NCBI GenBank assembly: GCA_963627615.1
Contig: CAVGBV010000026.1
Location: forward strand, 1 to 25,606
Direction of reading: 5' to 3'
Origin: Faecimorpha sp963627615
GTDB lineage: Bacteria > Bacillota > Clostridia > Lachnospirales > Bianqueaceae
Length of the DNA stretch: 25,606 nt
Part shown: positions 14,943 through 22,213 of the stretch, in pieces
Layout: every line of letters starts with the position of its first letter
Numbering within the stretch: the first letter of the stretch is position 1
Position numbers and translations under genes: made by a program
Notes under the pieces: generated by a model
What the model was told of the DNA's origin: nothing
The model's input: the letters and a program-made list of their open reading frames with translations, nothing else
Database searches by the model: none

Positions 14943-15474
14943 GAAAATTATCAGTACAAATTGCGTTGATAACCGGCTGGATGGCACCGTGGTCCAGATA
15001 GCTGACAGAGCGGTCCAGGCGCAGCATCAGGCGTCGGGTATCCGGAGCCGTGAACGGAGACAACAGCATGGCGTGTCGGTATAAACGCATTAGCATGCTG
15101 TCGATGGGATTCAGTACGGCATAGTTCATACCGCCGGGCAGGTAGAAGAGATGCAGACGTTTTTGAAAGTCACGTGAGAAAGACATGTCCCATTCCTTTT
15201 GCAGGTCACGTGGCTGAACGCGAGGCATGGAACCCGTGGCGTAGACGATGAGGCGCTGCTTTGTGAGCGGTTCAGAGATTTTGTGGAACCACCCGCATCC
15301 GGAGAGGCGCCCGCAATAGAAGCCGGCACCATAGATGATGGTATCATAAGCAGTCAGCAAGTCGCAGTCGACTGTGCGGTAACGGTACAGGTCCGCGTGC
15401 AGGGCATGGGCGAGCCAACGGGCATAACGGGCGGAAAATCCTGTTTTCGAGCGGAAGATAATGGCGGTTTTCAT
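14935..15474 (-). CDS. Flavodoxin-domain protein, HemG-like family
   Basis: A 179-residue flavodoxin-fold protein. The N-terminal strand and phosphate loop KTAIIFRSKTGFSARYARWLA match the Flavodoxin_5/HemG type, which binds FMN. DTIIYGAGFYCGRLSG and QRLIVYATGSMP are the usual second and third FMN-contact regions. HemG proper is a protoporphyrinogen oxidase, but in anaerobic Firmicutes such small flavodoxins usually have unknown electron-transfer roles, so I do not name the reaction. The start ATG at 15474 has GGAGT 6 bases upstream; the longer frame to 15540 has no ribosome site and runs over the inverted repeat at 15524-15542. It is divergent from the MATE gene and may share its control region. 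Confidence 0.78.
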   Translation of the reverse strand: MKTAIIFRSKTGFSARYARWLAHALHADLYRYRTVDCDLLTAYDTIIYGAGFYCGRLSGCGWFHKISEPLTKQRLIVYATGSMPRVQPRDLQKEWDMSFSRDFQKRLHLFYLPGGMNYAVLNPIDSMLMRLYRHAMLLSPFTAPDTRRLMLRLDRSVSYLDHGAIQPVINAICTDNFLK

Positions 15475-15523
15475 AGAATCACTCCTTTCGAAAGACAGTA
15501 TAACCATTTTAAAAGGAGAGTAT

Positions 15524-15542
15524 CCATGGGATTCGCCCATGG
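15524..15542. promoter_or_regulatory. Inverted repeat in the flavodoxin/MATE divergent region
   Basis: Perfect repeat CCATGGG-N5-CCCATGG, ending 8 bases before the -35 box of the MATE promoter and about 50 bases upstream of the flavodoxin start. It is a candidate binding site for a dimeric regulator of either gene. Confidence 0.45.
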
Positions 15543-15550
15543 GAAAATCC

Positions 15551-15579
15551 TTGACAGCGACAGGAAAATATGGTATAAA
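15551..15579 (+). promoter_or_regulatory. Sigma-A promoter of the MATE leader
   Basis: Consensus TTGACA (15551-15556), a 17-base spacer and TATAAA (15574-15579). Transcription should start near 15586, more than 100 bases before the MATE start codon, so the transcript must cross the terminator at 15616-15663. Confidence 0.88.
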
Positions 15580-15596
15580 ATAAATACATCGGAGGA

Positions 15597-15663
15597 TTGT
15601 ATTCGCAGTACAAGGCCGGATAAGATGTCGGGAGTTGCGCCCGATATTTTATCCGGTTTTTTT
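15597..15663 (+). terminator. Leader hairpin plus strong terminator: candidate attenuator or riboswitch
   Basis: Between the promoter and the MATE start lies a small hairpin TTGTA/TACAA with a 7-base loop (15597-15613). Next is a 17-bp stem (15616-15632 with 15640-15656; two G-T wobbles, 7-base loop), directly followed by seven T (15657-15663). This is a textbook intrinsic terminator placed upstream of the only downstream gene, so expression needs readthrough. A short antiterminator option exists: ACATC at 15586-15590 can pair with GATGT at 15624-15628 inside the left arm. The leader does not match any riboswitch class I can recall. It may also yield a stable RNA of about 75 bases. Confidence 0.75.
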
Positions 15664-15693
15664 GATGAAATATCAGAGAAAGGAAGAAGGAAA

Positions 15694-17034
15694 GTGAAGA
15701 AAACACAGGATTTTACGCAGGGAGCGATTGTGCTGCCCCTGATTCGTTTTGCGCTGCCGGTGCTTGCCGCACTGTTTTTGCAGACGATGTACGGCGCGGT
15801 GGATCTGTTGGTCGTAGGTCAGTATGCCAGCGCGGCGGATGTATCGGCTGTATCGACCGGCAGCCAGCTCATGCAGACCATGACGGTCCTGATCAGCGGA
15901 CTGGCTATGGGAATCACGATTCTGATCGGTCAATATATGGGACAGAAAGCGCCGGAACGGGCAGCCAAGGCGATCGGCGGCGGAATCTGGCTGTTCAGTA
16001 TTGTCGCGGTCATTATGACGGGAGCGATCCTGCTCTTAGCGGAGCCGATGGCCGCGCTTTTACAGGCGCCGCAGGAAGCGTTCGCGCAAACTGTAGAATA
16101 TATCCGGATCTGTGCGATCGGTTTTGTTTTTATTGCCGCGTATAATGTGCTGGGCAGTATTCTGCGAGGACTTGGGGATTCCAAGATGCCGCTGGTTTCC
16201 GTTATGATCGCGTGCGTATGTAATATTGCGGGAGATCTCCTGCTGGTTGCCGTATTTCATATGGGAACGGCCGGCGCGGCGATTGCGACGGTGGCGGCGC
16301 AGGCTATAAGCGTCGCGATAACGCTGTGGATTATCCTGAAACGAGGCCTGCCCTTTACAATGCGGAAGGAGTACATACGTTTACGCAGCGGCGAGATCGG
16401 TCGGATCCTGAAGCTGGGAATTCCGGTAGCACTGCAGGATGTTCTTGTCAGCATCTCCTTCCTGGTTCTGATGGCTATTGTAAATGCTATGGGGGTGATT
16501 GCCTCCGCGGGAGTCGGCGTGGCAGAGAAGCTGTGCGGGTTTATCATGCTGGTGCCTTCTGCCTTTATGCAGTCGATTTCTGTTTTTGTCGCGCAGAATA
16601 TCGGAGCGGTGCAGCCGCAGCGTGCCCGCAGGACACTGGGATATGGAATGCTCATGTCGATACTGGCCGGCCTTATCATGGCATATGCCGCGTTCTTTCA
16701 CGGAGATGCCCTGTCAGCCATCTTTGCCAGAGATACGGAGATTATCCAGGCGTCGGCACAATACCTGAAGGCGTATGCGGTGGATACCATTCTGACTTCG
16801 TTCCTGTTCTGTTTTATCGGATATTTTAATGGCTGCGGAAGAACATGGTTTATCATGCTGCAGGGGATTGTCGGAGCGTTTCTGGTGCGAATACCGGTGG
16901 CTTACGCAATCAGTAAGATCAGCGGCGTGACCCTTTTTATGATTGGACTCGCTACACCCTCTTCTTCGATGGTTCAGATCCTTCTGTGCCTGATCTATTA
17001 TCTGATTCTATGGAGAGCTGAAAAAAAGCAATGA
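15694..17034 (+). CDS. MATE-family efflux transporter
   Basis: A 446-residue membrane protein with about 12 hydrophobic segments in two similar halves, as in MATE cation or drug antiporters. The first helix and loop (RFALPVLAALFLQTMYGAVDLLVVGQYASAADVSAVSTGSQLMQ) match the clostridial MATE form, and the second half restarts at LGIPVALQDVLVSISFLVLMAIVNAMG. Substrate cannot be read from the sequence. The start is GTG at 15694 after AGGAAGAAGG (15681-15690); the longer frame that opens at 15199 runs antisense through the flavodoxin gene and across the promoter and terminator. Its leader suggests induction by a small molecule or by translation stress. A terminator at 17040 ends the unit. Confidence 0.88.
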   Translation: MKKTQDFTQGAIVLPLIRFALPVLAALFLQTMYGAVDLLVVGQYASAADVSAVSTGSQLMQTMTVLISGLAMGITILIGQYMGQKAPERAAKAIGGGIWLFSIVAVIMTGAILLLAEPMAALLQAPQEAFAQTVEYIRICAIGFVFIAAYNVLGSILRGLGDSKMPLVSVMIACVCNIAGDLLLVAVFHMGTAGAAIATVAAQAISVAITLWIILKRGLPFTMRKEYIRLRSGEIGRILKLGIPVALQDVLVSISFLVLMAIVNAMGVIASAGVGVAEKLCGFIMLVPSAFMQSISVFVAQNIGAVQPQRARRTLGYGMLMSILAGLIMAYAAFFHGDALSAIFARDTEIIQASAQYLKAYAVDTILTSFLFCFIGYFNGCGRTWFIMLQGIVGAFLVRIPVAYAISKISGVTLFMIGLATPSSSMVQILLCLIYYLILWRAEKKQ

Positions 17035-17039
17035 TAGAG

Positions 17040-17067
17040 CGGTCCCTTACAAAAAGGGGCCGTTTTT
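17040..17067 (+). terminator. Terminator of the MATE gene
   Basis: Stem CGGTCCCTT/AAGGGGCCG (one G-T pair) with a 5-base loop and five following T, 5 bases after the stop codon. Confidence 0.85.
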
Positions 17068-17104
17068 CATGGAAAGCTGAGAAATGTAAAATAAGAAAAA
17101 GGGG

Positions 17105-17133
17105 TTTTCATGGTAAAGGTTTTATGATATGAT
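17105..17133 (+). promoter_or_regulatory. Probable promoter of the ABC exporter pair
   Basis: TATGAT (17128-17133) has a weak TTTTCA (17105-17110) 17 bases upstream; overlapping TATGAT/GATATAAG sequences allow other registers. The start codon is 33 bases downstream, with GAGGAGG before it. Confidence 0.5.
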
Positions 17134-17166
17134 ATAAGGCGACAAAAAGATCATGAGGAGGAAAGC

Positions 17167-18909
17167 ATGAAGAAACTGCTTAAGTATATGAAAGAGTATA
17201 CAAAGGAATGTATTCTGGCGCCGCTGTTTAAGATGCTGGAGGCTTCCTTTGAATTACTGGTGCCGCTGGTCGTCACCAGTATTATTGATGTGGGTATTGC
17301 GCAGAAGGATATTCCCTATATCGTGCGGATGGTCATCCTGATGGTGGCCCTGGGCGTCATCGGTCTTGCTTGTTCTTTGACGGCACAGTATTTTTCAGCC
17401 AAGGCAGCGGTAGGGTTTACGGCTAAGGTTAAGTCTGCGCTCTTCGAGCATATCCAGAGCCTGTCCTACAGTGAGATGGATACGATGGGTACTTCTACTC
17501 TGATTACCCGTATGACCAGCGATATGAATCAGGTGCAGTCCGGTGTCAATCTGGTACTGCGTCTGTTCCTGCGTTCGCCTTTTATCGTATTCGGCGCGAT
17601 GGTAATGGCGTTCACGATCGATGTTCGTGCGGCAACGGTCTTTGTAGTTACGATTCCGGCACTCTCCATCGTAGTATTCGGTATTATGCTTGTTAGCATG
17701 CCGCTGTATAAAAAAGTGCAGAGCGGATTGGACAGCGTTCTGCGGCGGACCAGGGAGAATCTGAGCGGTGTGCGTGTTATTCGTGCGTTCAATAAGGAAG
17801 AGAGTGAGATTCAGGCATTCGATCAGGAGAACGCTTCTCTGACACGGATGCAGATGTTTGTCGGACGGATTTCCGCTCTGATGAATCCGATTACGTATAT
17901 CATTATCAATGTCGCGATCCTTGTTTTAATCTGGACAGGAGCGTGGCAGGTAGAAGATGGCGTGCTGACGCAGGGACAGGTCATTGCGCTTGTCAATTAC
18001 ATGTCTCAGATTCTGGTAGAGCTGATCAAGCTGGCCAATCTGATCATTACCGTAACCAAGGCGCTGGCTTGTGCCAACCGCGTGGAAAGTGTGTTTGAGC
18101 AGACATCCAGCATGGAGTTCTCCAAGCAGCCGGCAGAAGATTGCGTGAGCAGTGAAGAGATCATTTCCTTTGAGAATGTAGGGCTCACCTATAAGAACGC
18201 AGGCGCGGAAGCCCTGTCGGATATCAATCTTCACGTGAAGCGGGGACAGACCGTAGGTATCATCGGCGGCACCGGCTCCGGCAAGTCTTCTCTGGTGAAC
18301 CTGATTCCCAGATTTTATGATGCGACGCGCGGAAAGATTCTTGTAGACGGTGTAGACGTAAAAGAATATCCGGAAGAGCAGCTGCGGGGTAAAATCGGCA
18401 TTGTGCCGCAAAAAGCGGTGCTTTTCGGCGGCACAATCGAAGAGAATCTTCGTTGGGGTAAGGAAGATGCCAATGAGGAAGAGATGCGGGAAGCATTGGA
18501 GGTCTCGCAGGCTTGGGAGTTTGTCAAAGGCAGAGAGGGCGGTATGGGTGCCAGAATCGCTCAGAACGGCAAGAATCTGTCCGGCGGCCAGAGGCAGCGG
18601 CTTACCATCGCGAGAGCGTTGGTGCGCCATCCTGAGATTCTGATTCTGGATGACAGTGCATCCGCGCTGGACTATGCAACGGATGCCAAGCTGCGTAAGG
18701 CGATTCGGGAGATGGATCCTTCCATCACCGTGTTTATCGTATCACAGCGGGCGGCATCGATTCAGTATGCCGATCAGATTGTGGTATTGGATGACGGAGC
18801 GGTCGTGGGTACGGGAACCCATTCTGAATTGCTGGAGAATTGCGAGGTATATCAGGAAATCTACTATTCTCAGTTTCCCAAGGAGGTGAAGACCCATGGA
18901 GAAAGGTAA
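17167..18909 (+). CDS. ABC exporter half-transporter, degenerate-site subunit
   Basis: A 580-residue type I ABC exporter (MsbA/LmrA class): six transmembrane helices in residues 1-310, then an ATPase domain. Walker A is GGTGSGKS (367-374), the signature is LSGGQ (471-475), and Walker B ILILDDSASALD carries Asp496 where the catalytic Glu normally is. That Asp marks the degenerate-site partner of heterodimeric exporters such as TM287/288. The next gene supplies the intact catalytic Glu, so the two almost certainly form one transporter. The ATG at 17167 follows GAGGAGG by 5 bases, and the stop overlaps the partner's start by 14 bases. Transported substrate is unknown; lipids, drugs or peptides are typical. 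Confidence 0.9.
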   Translation: MKKLLKYMKEYTKECILAPLFKMLEASFELLVPLVVTSIIDVGIAQKDIPYIVRMVILMVALGVIGLACSLTAQYFSAKAAVGFTAKVKSALFEHIQSLSYSEMDTMGTSTLITRMTSDMNQVQSGVNLVLRLFLRSPFIVFGAMVMAFTIDVRAATVFVVTIPALSIVVFGIMLVSMPLYKKVQSGLDSVLRRTRENLSGVRVIRAFNKEESEIQAFDQENASLTRMQMFVGRISALMNPITYIIINVAILVLIWTGAWQVEDGVLTQGQVIALVNYMSQILVELIKLANLIITVTKALACANRVESVFEQTSSMEFSKQPAEDCVSSEEIISFENVGLTYKNAGAEALSDINLHVKRGQTVGIIGGTGSGKSSLVNLIPRFYDATRGKILVDGVDVKEYPEEQLRGKIGIVPQKAVLFGGTIEENLRWGKEDANEEEMREALEVSQAWEFVKGREGGMGARIAQNGKNLSGGQRQRLTIARALVRHPEILILDDSASALDYATDAKLRKAIREMDPSITVFIVSQRAASIQYADQIVVLDDGAVVGTGTHSELLENCEVYQEIYYSQFPKEVKTHGER

Positions 18910-20641
18910 GCAGAAGGGCACGTTGGGAAAGGTTCTGCGGTATATTAAAAGATATTGGTTCTATTTGGCGCTTTCCTTGATCTTTGCGGCGGTCACGGTT
19001 ACGTTGACATTGTATCTGCCGATTCTGATCGGCCGCGCAGTCGATATGATTGTTAAGGCAGGAGAGGTGGATTTTGACGGTATCTGGAAGCTTTTGGTGC
19101 AGATGAGCATTATGATCGGCGGAACGGCTCTGGCGCAGTGGATCATGAATATATGCAATAACAAGATTACGTATTATACAGTCAAGGACATTCGGGAAGA
19201 GGCCTTTCGGAAGATTCAGATCCTTCCTTTGAAGTATGTGGACGGACATTCCTACGGCGAAGTAGTGAGCCGGGTTATCGCGGACGTGGATCAGTTCGCG
19301 GACGGTTTGCTGATGGGCTTTACACAGCTGTTTACAGGTGTCCTTACGATTGTCGGGACACTGATCTTTATGCTGACGATGAATGTGACAATTACACTGG
19401 TCGTTGTGGTGATTACTCCGGTGTCTTTGTTTGTCGCAAGCTTTATCGCGAGAAAAACCTATGCGATGTTTCAGCTTCAATCCTCCACCAGAGGAGAGCA
19501 AACCGGTTTGATCGATGAGATGATCGGAAACCAGAAAGTGGTGCAGGCCTTTGGGTATCAGAAAAAGTCTCAGCAGCGTTTTGATGAGATCAACGAGAGA
19601 CTGAGACAGTGTTCCCTGCGCGCGATCTTCTTTTCATCCATTACCAATCCGGCGACCCGATTCGTCAATAGTCTTGTATATGCAGGCGTAGGTGTTGCCG
19701 GTGCGTTGATTGCTGTTGGCGGCGGGATCAGTGTCGGACAGCTTGCCAGCTTTTTAAGCTATGCCAATCAGTATACCAAGCCGTTTAATGAGATTTCGGG
19801 TGTTGTGACAGAGCTGCAGAACGCTTTGGCCTGTGCCGCGAGAATCTTTGAATTGATCGAAGAAGAGCCGCAGAAGCCGGAAGCGGCGGACGCGATTCAG
19901 CTGGAGAATCCGGATGGATCGGTTACGCTGGAGAATGTAACATTTTCCTATGTACCGGATCAAAAGCTAATTGAAAACTTCAGCCTGCATGCGAAGCCCG
20001 GACAGAGAATCGCGATCGTCGGACCGACAGGATGCGGCAAGACGACGATCATCAATTTGCTGATGAGGTTTTATGATGTCAATAGCGGCCGGATTCTGGT
20101 CAGCGGGACGGATATTCAGGAGATGACACGTAAGAGTCTGCGTGCGTCCTATGGCATGGTGCTGCAGGATACCTGGCTGAAGAGCGGAACCATCCGGGAA
20201 AATATTGTGATGGGAAAGCCGGACGCTACAGAGGAAGAGATCATCGCCGCGGCGAAGGCATCGCATGCGCATAGCTTTATCAAGCGTCTGAGCCATGGTT
20301 ATGACACTGTTATTACCGAGGATGGAGGAGGCTTGTCTCAGGGACAGAAGCAGCTTCTGTGTATTACGCGAGTGATGCTTTGTCTGCCGCCTATGCTGAT
20401 TCTGGACGAAGCGACTTCCTCAATCGATACCCGTACAGAGATTAAGATTCAGGAAGCGTTTGCGCGTCTGATGCAGGGACGCACCAGCTTTATCGTCGCG
20501 CATCGTCTGTCTACGATTCGGGAAGCGGATGTGATCCTGGTGATGAAGGACGGACATATTATCGAGCAGGGCAATCACGAAGAGCTTTTGCAGAAGGGTG
20601 GATTTTACGCGGATCTGTACAATAGTCAGTTCGCTGTTTGA
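18896..20641 (+). CDS. ABC exporter half-transporter, consensus-site subunit
   Basis: A 581-residue type I ABC exporter subunit: six membrane helices (about 20-320), then an ATPase domain with Walker A GPTGCGKT (376-383), signature LSQGQ (480-484) and Walker B MLILDEATSSID with catalytic Glu505, plus the switch His in IVAHRLST. The altered signature (SQG for SGG) would face the partner's degenerate site, and the partner's LSGGQ faces this intact site; this is the usual asymmetric pairing. Translation starts inside the partner gene at ATG 18896, 7 bases after AGGAGGTG (18881-18888), so the subunits are translationally coupled. A hairpin at 20644-20687 follows. Confidence 0.92.
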   Translation: MEKGKQKGTLGKVLRYIKRYWFYLALSLIFAAVTVTLTLYLPILIGRAVDMIVKAGEVDFDGIWKLLVQMSIMIGGTALAQWIMNICNNKITYYTVKDIREEAFRKIQILPLKYVDGHSYGEVVSRVIADVDQFADGLLMGFTQLFTGVLTIVGTLIFMLTMNVTITLVVVVITPVSLFVASFIARKTYAMFQLQSSTRGEQTGLIDEMIGNQKVVQAFGYQKKSQQRFDEINERLRQCSLRAIFFSSITNPATRFVNSLVYAGVGVAGALIAVGGGISVGQLASFLSYANQYTKPFNEISGVVTELQNALACAARIFELIEEEPQKPEAADAIQLENPDGSVTLENVTFSYVPDQKLIENFSLHAKPGQRIAIVGPTGCGKTTIINLLMRFYDVNSGRILVSGTDIQEMTRKSLRASYGMVLQDTWLKSGTIRENIVMGKPDATEEEIIAAAKASHAHSFIKRLSHGYDTVITEDGGGLSQGQKQLLCITRVMLCLPPMLILDEATSSIDTRTEIKIQEAFARLMQGRTSFIVAHRLSTIREADVILVMKDGHIIEQGNHEELLQKGGFYADLYNSQFAV

Positions 20642-20643
20642 CG

Positions 20644-20687
20644 CAAAACGCACCGCCGAAGGGGATAAACCGCGGAGGTGCGTTTTG
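20644..20687. terminator. Bidirectional hairpin between the ABC exporter and spoIIID
   Basis: CAAAACGCACC (20644-20654) pairs with GGTGCGTTTTG (20677-20687), giving TTTT tracts on both strands; the intervening 22 bases can pair further (GCCG/CGCGG). It lies between convergent genes and can serve both, though the T-runs are short. Confidence 0.65.
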
Positions 20688-20697
20688 TGTCGGAAAC

Positions 20698-20997
20698 TCA
20701 GAAAAAGGTATCCCGGTGCTGTGCCTGACTCAGACTGAGATACTTTTCACGGGTTGCCATACCGCCCCGGATGTGCCGCTCGGATTTGTTGACGTCCAGA
20801 ATCCTGCGGGCCTGACCGGCGAGCAGAGGATCAATATGGGATAGCCGTTCGGTTACATCCTTATGTACAGTACTTTTGCTGATGCCGAACTTCTTCGCGG
20901 TTTCCCGTACGGTGGCGTTGTTTTCAATGATATAATTGGCGATTTCGACGGCGCGTTCCTCGATCTGTTTATGTTTGTAGAGAGTATAGCTGTTCAT
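20698..20997 (-). CDS. spoIIID: Sporulation transcription factor SpoIIID
   Basis: A 99-residue DNA-binding protein of the mother cell that represses or activates many sigma-E genes and helps switch on the sigma-K stage. The helix-turn-helix TVRETAKKFGISKSTVHKDVTERL (residues about 29-52) and the C-terminal RRILDVNKSERHIRGGMATREKY match SpoIIID closely; the second helix and basic tail are known DNA contacts in the family. The start ATG at 20997 has GGAGAAG close upstream. The gene stands alone here, convergent with the ABC exporter, and has a sigma-E-like promoter. Its presence shows that the organism belongs to an endospore-forming lineage. Confidence 0.96.
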   Translation of the reverse strand: MNSYTLYKHKQIEERAVEIANYIIENNATVRETAKKFGISKSTVHKDVTERLSHIDPLLAGQARRILDVNKSERHIRGGMATREKYLSLSQAQHRDTFF

Positions 20998-21025
20998 AGT
21001 CTTCTCCGCTGATACTTGTTTTTAC

Positions 21026-21053
21026 ATTGTATGAGCAGTGAGGGAGTTTATGA
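21026..21053 (-). promoter_or_regulatory. Sigma-E-type promoter of spoIIID
   Basis: On the minus strand CATACAAT (21033-21026) fits the sigma-E -10 consensus exactly, and TCATAAA (21053-21047) is a reasonable -35 element, with 13 bases between. The predicted start lies about 22 bases before the SpoIIID ATG. Sigma-E control of spoIIID is established in Bacillus subtilis. Confidence 0.65.
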
Positions 21054-21082
21054 TACGCTGCCAAAAGAAAGGATGTTTTGCT

Positions 21083-22213
21083 ATGAATATGTTGGACTAC
21101 TTACAGTGGAGAGGAGATCTAAGCCTTGCGGCAGCCCGTTTTCAGGAAGTAGACGCATTGATTTTGTCACGTGTTTCGTATTTGCCGATGGACGGAGTTC
21201 TGGCCGAAGATTGGGATGCGGGAAAGACGATGGCGCAGGCGGTACAGGAGCTCACGTCAACGCAAGGGTATCATCTTCTTTGGCCGGATGACGGACCGAT
21301 GATGCAGCTGGCGGCACAGAGTGAACGCTTTGGAGGCATGCGGCTCTGTGGTTATGTGAATGTCCTGGATACGGATCAGGAGAAGCAGTTTTCAGCGGTG
21401 ACCATTCGGCTGAATGATCAGGATATTTTTGTTTCTTTCCGGGGAACAGATAACACACTGGTCGGCTGGAAAGAAGATTTTAATATGAGTTTTATGGAGA
21501 CGGTTCCCGGACAAAGGCAGGCGGCAGAATATCTGCGTCGTGCAGCCCTTTGCGCATCCGGCAAGATCTATGTAGGGGGACATTCCAAGGGCGGAAATCT
21601 GGCGGTATATTCGGCGGCGTTCTGCGGGGAGGAGCTCCAGGATAGAATTGTTCAGGTGTACAATATGGATGGCCCGGGCTTTGCGCAGAGCATTGTTCAG
21701 AAACCGGAGTATCAGCGGATCTGTAAACGGATTCTGACATATATTCCGCAGAATTCTGTAGTCGGAATGCTTTTGGAGCATGAAGAGCCCAGACAGGTGA
21801 TTCATAGTACGGAGACTGGGCTGCAGCAGCATAATGTGTATTCCTGGGAGGTGCTGCGGGATCATCTGATACCGGCGCAGGGAGTAGAAAAGAGCAGCGA
21901 GTTTATCGACCATTCGCTGAAGAGCTGGCTTCAGGCGATGGATGAGGAGAAGCGAGGCAGGATCATTGACGCTGCGTTTGAGATTTTGAGTGCTCCGGAA
22001 AAGACAACGATGTCTGAGATCAGTGCGGACTGGATGCAGAGCGGTGTAGCCATGCTGCGGTCCTGGCAGCAGCTGGACAGCGAGGAACAGCGCAATATGC
22101 TGGCGTCAGTCAAGACGCTGGTTAAGGCGTTTTGGGAGAACATGGACATGCTGCAGAACCGGGAGAAAAAGGCTGAGAAGGAAACAGGGGCTATTGGAAA
22201 GGAAAATAAATGA
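21083..22213 (+). CDS. Mbeg1-like (DUF2974) alpha/beta hydrolase
   Basis: A 376-residue soluble protein. The nucleophile elbow GHSKGGN (Ser168) follows the strand SGKIYVGG, and FVSFRGTDNTLVGWKEDFNM upstream is the lipase-3-like oxyanion region. NMDGPGF after the elbow is typical of the Mbeg1/DUF2974 family common in Firmicutes; the natural substrate of these proteins is unknown. The C-terminal third is helical and charged (KKAEKETGAIGKENK). There is no signal peptide. The start is ATG at 21083 (MNMLDYLQWRG), 9 bases after AAGGA; the upstream in-frame ATG at 21038 lies in the spoIIID promoter region and lacks a good site. The stop overlaps the start of the frameshifted MATE gene (ATGA), so the two are co-translated. 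Confidence 0.82.
   Translation: MNMLDYLQWRGDLSLAAARFQEVDALILSRVSYLPMDGVLAEDWDAGKTMAQAVQELTSTQGYHLLWPDDGPMMQLAAQSERFGGMRLCGYVNVLDTDQEKQFSAVTIRLNDQDIFVSFRGTDNTLVGWKEDFNMSFMETVPGQRQAAEYLRRAALCASGKIYVGGHSKGGNLAVYSAAFCGEELQDRIVQVYNMDGPGFAQSIVQKPEYQRICKRILTYIPQNSVVGMLLEHEEPRQVIHSTETGLQQHNVYSWEVLRDHLIPAQGVEKSSEFIDHSLKSWLQAMDEEKRGRIIDAAFEILSAPEKTTMSEISADWMQSGVAMLRSWQQLDSEEQRNMLASVKTLVKAFWENMDMLQNREKKAEKETGAIGKENK

Noticed and set aside
14935..15474. Naming the flavodoxin gene hemG
   Set aside because: Family resemblance alone does not show protoporphyrinogen oxidase activity, and no haem-synthesis genes are nearby.
15591..15622. A possible leader peptide (TTG start, LYSQYKAG) in the MATE leader behind GGAGG
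   Set aside because: The gap between GGAGG and TTG is only one base, no ATG or GTG lies at a usable distance, and the peptide shows no recognisable arrest motif.
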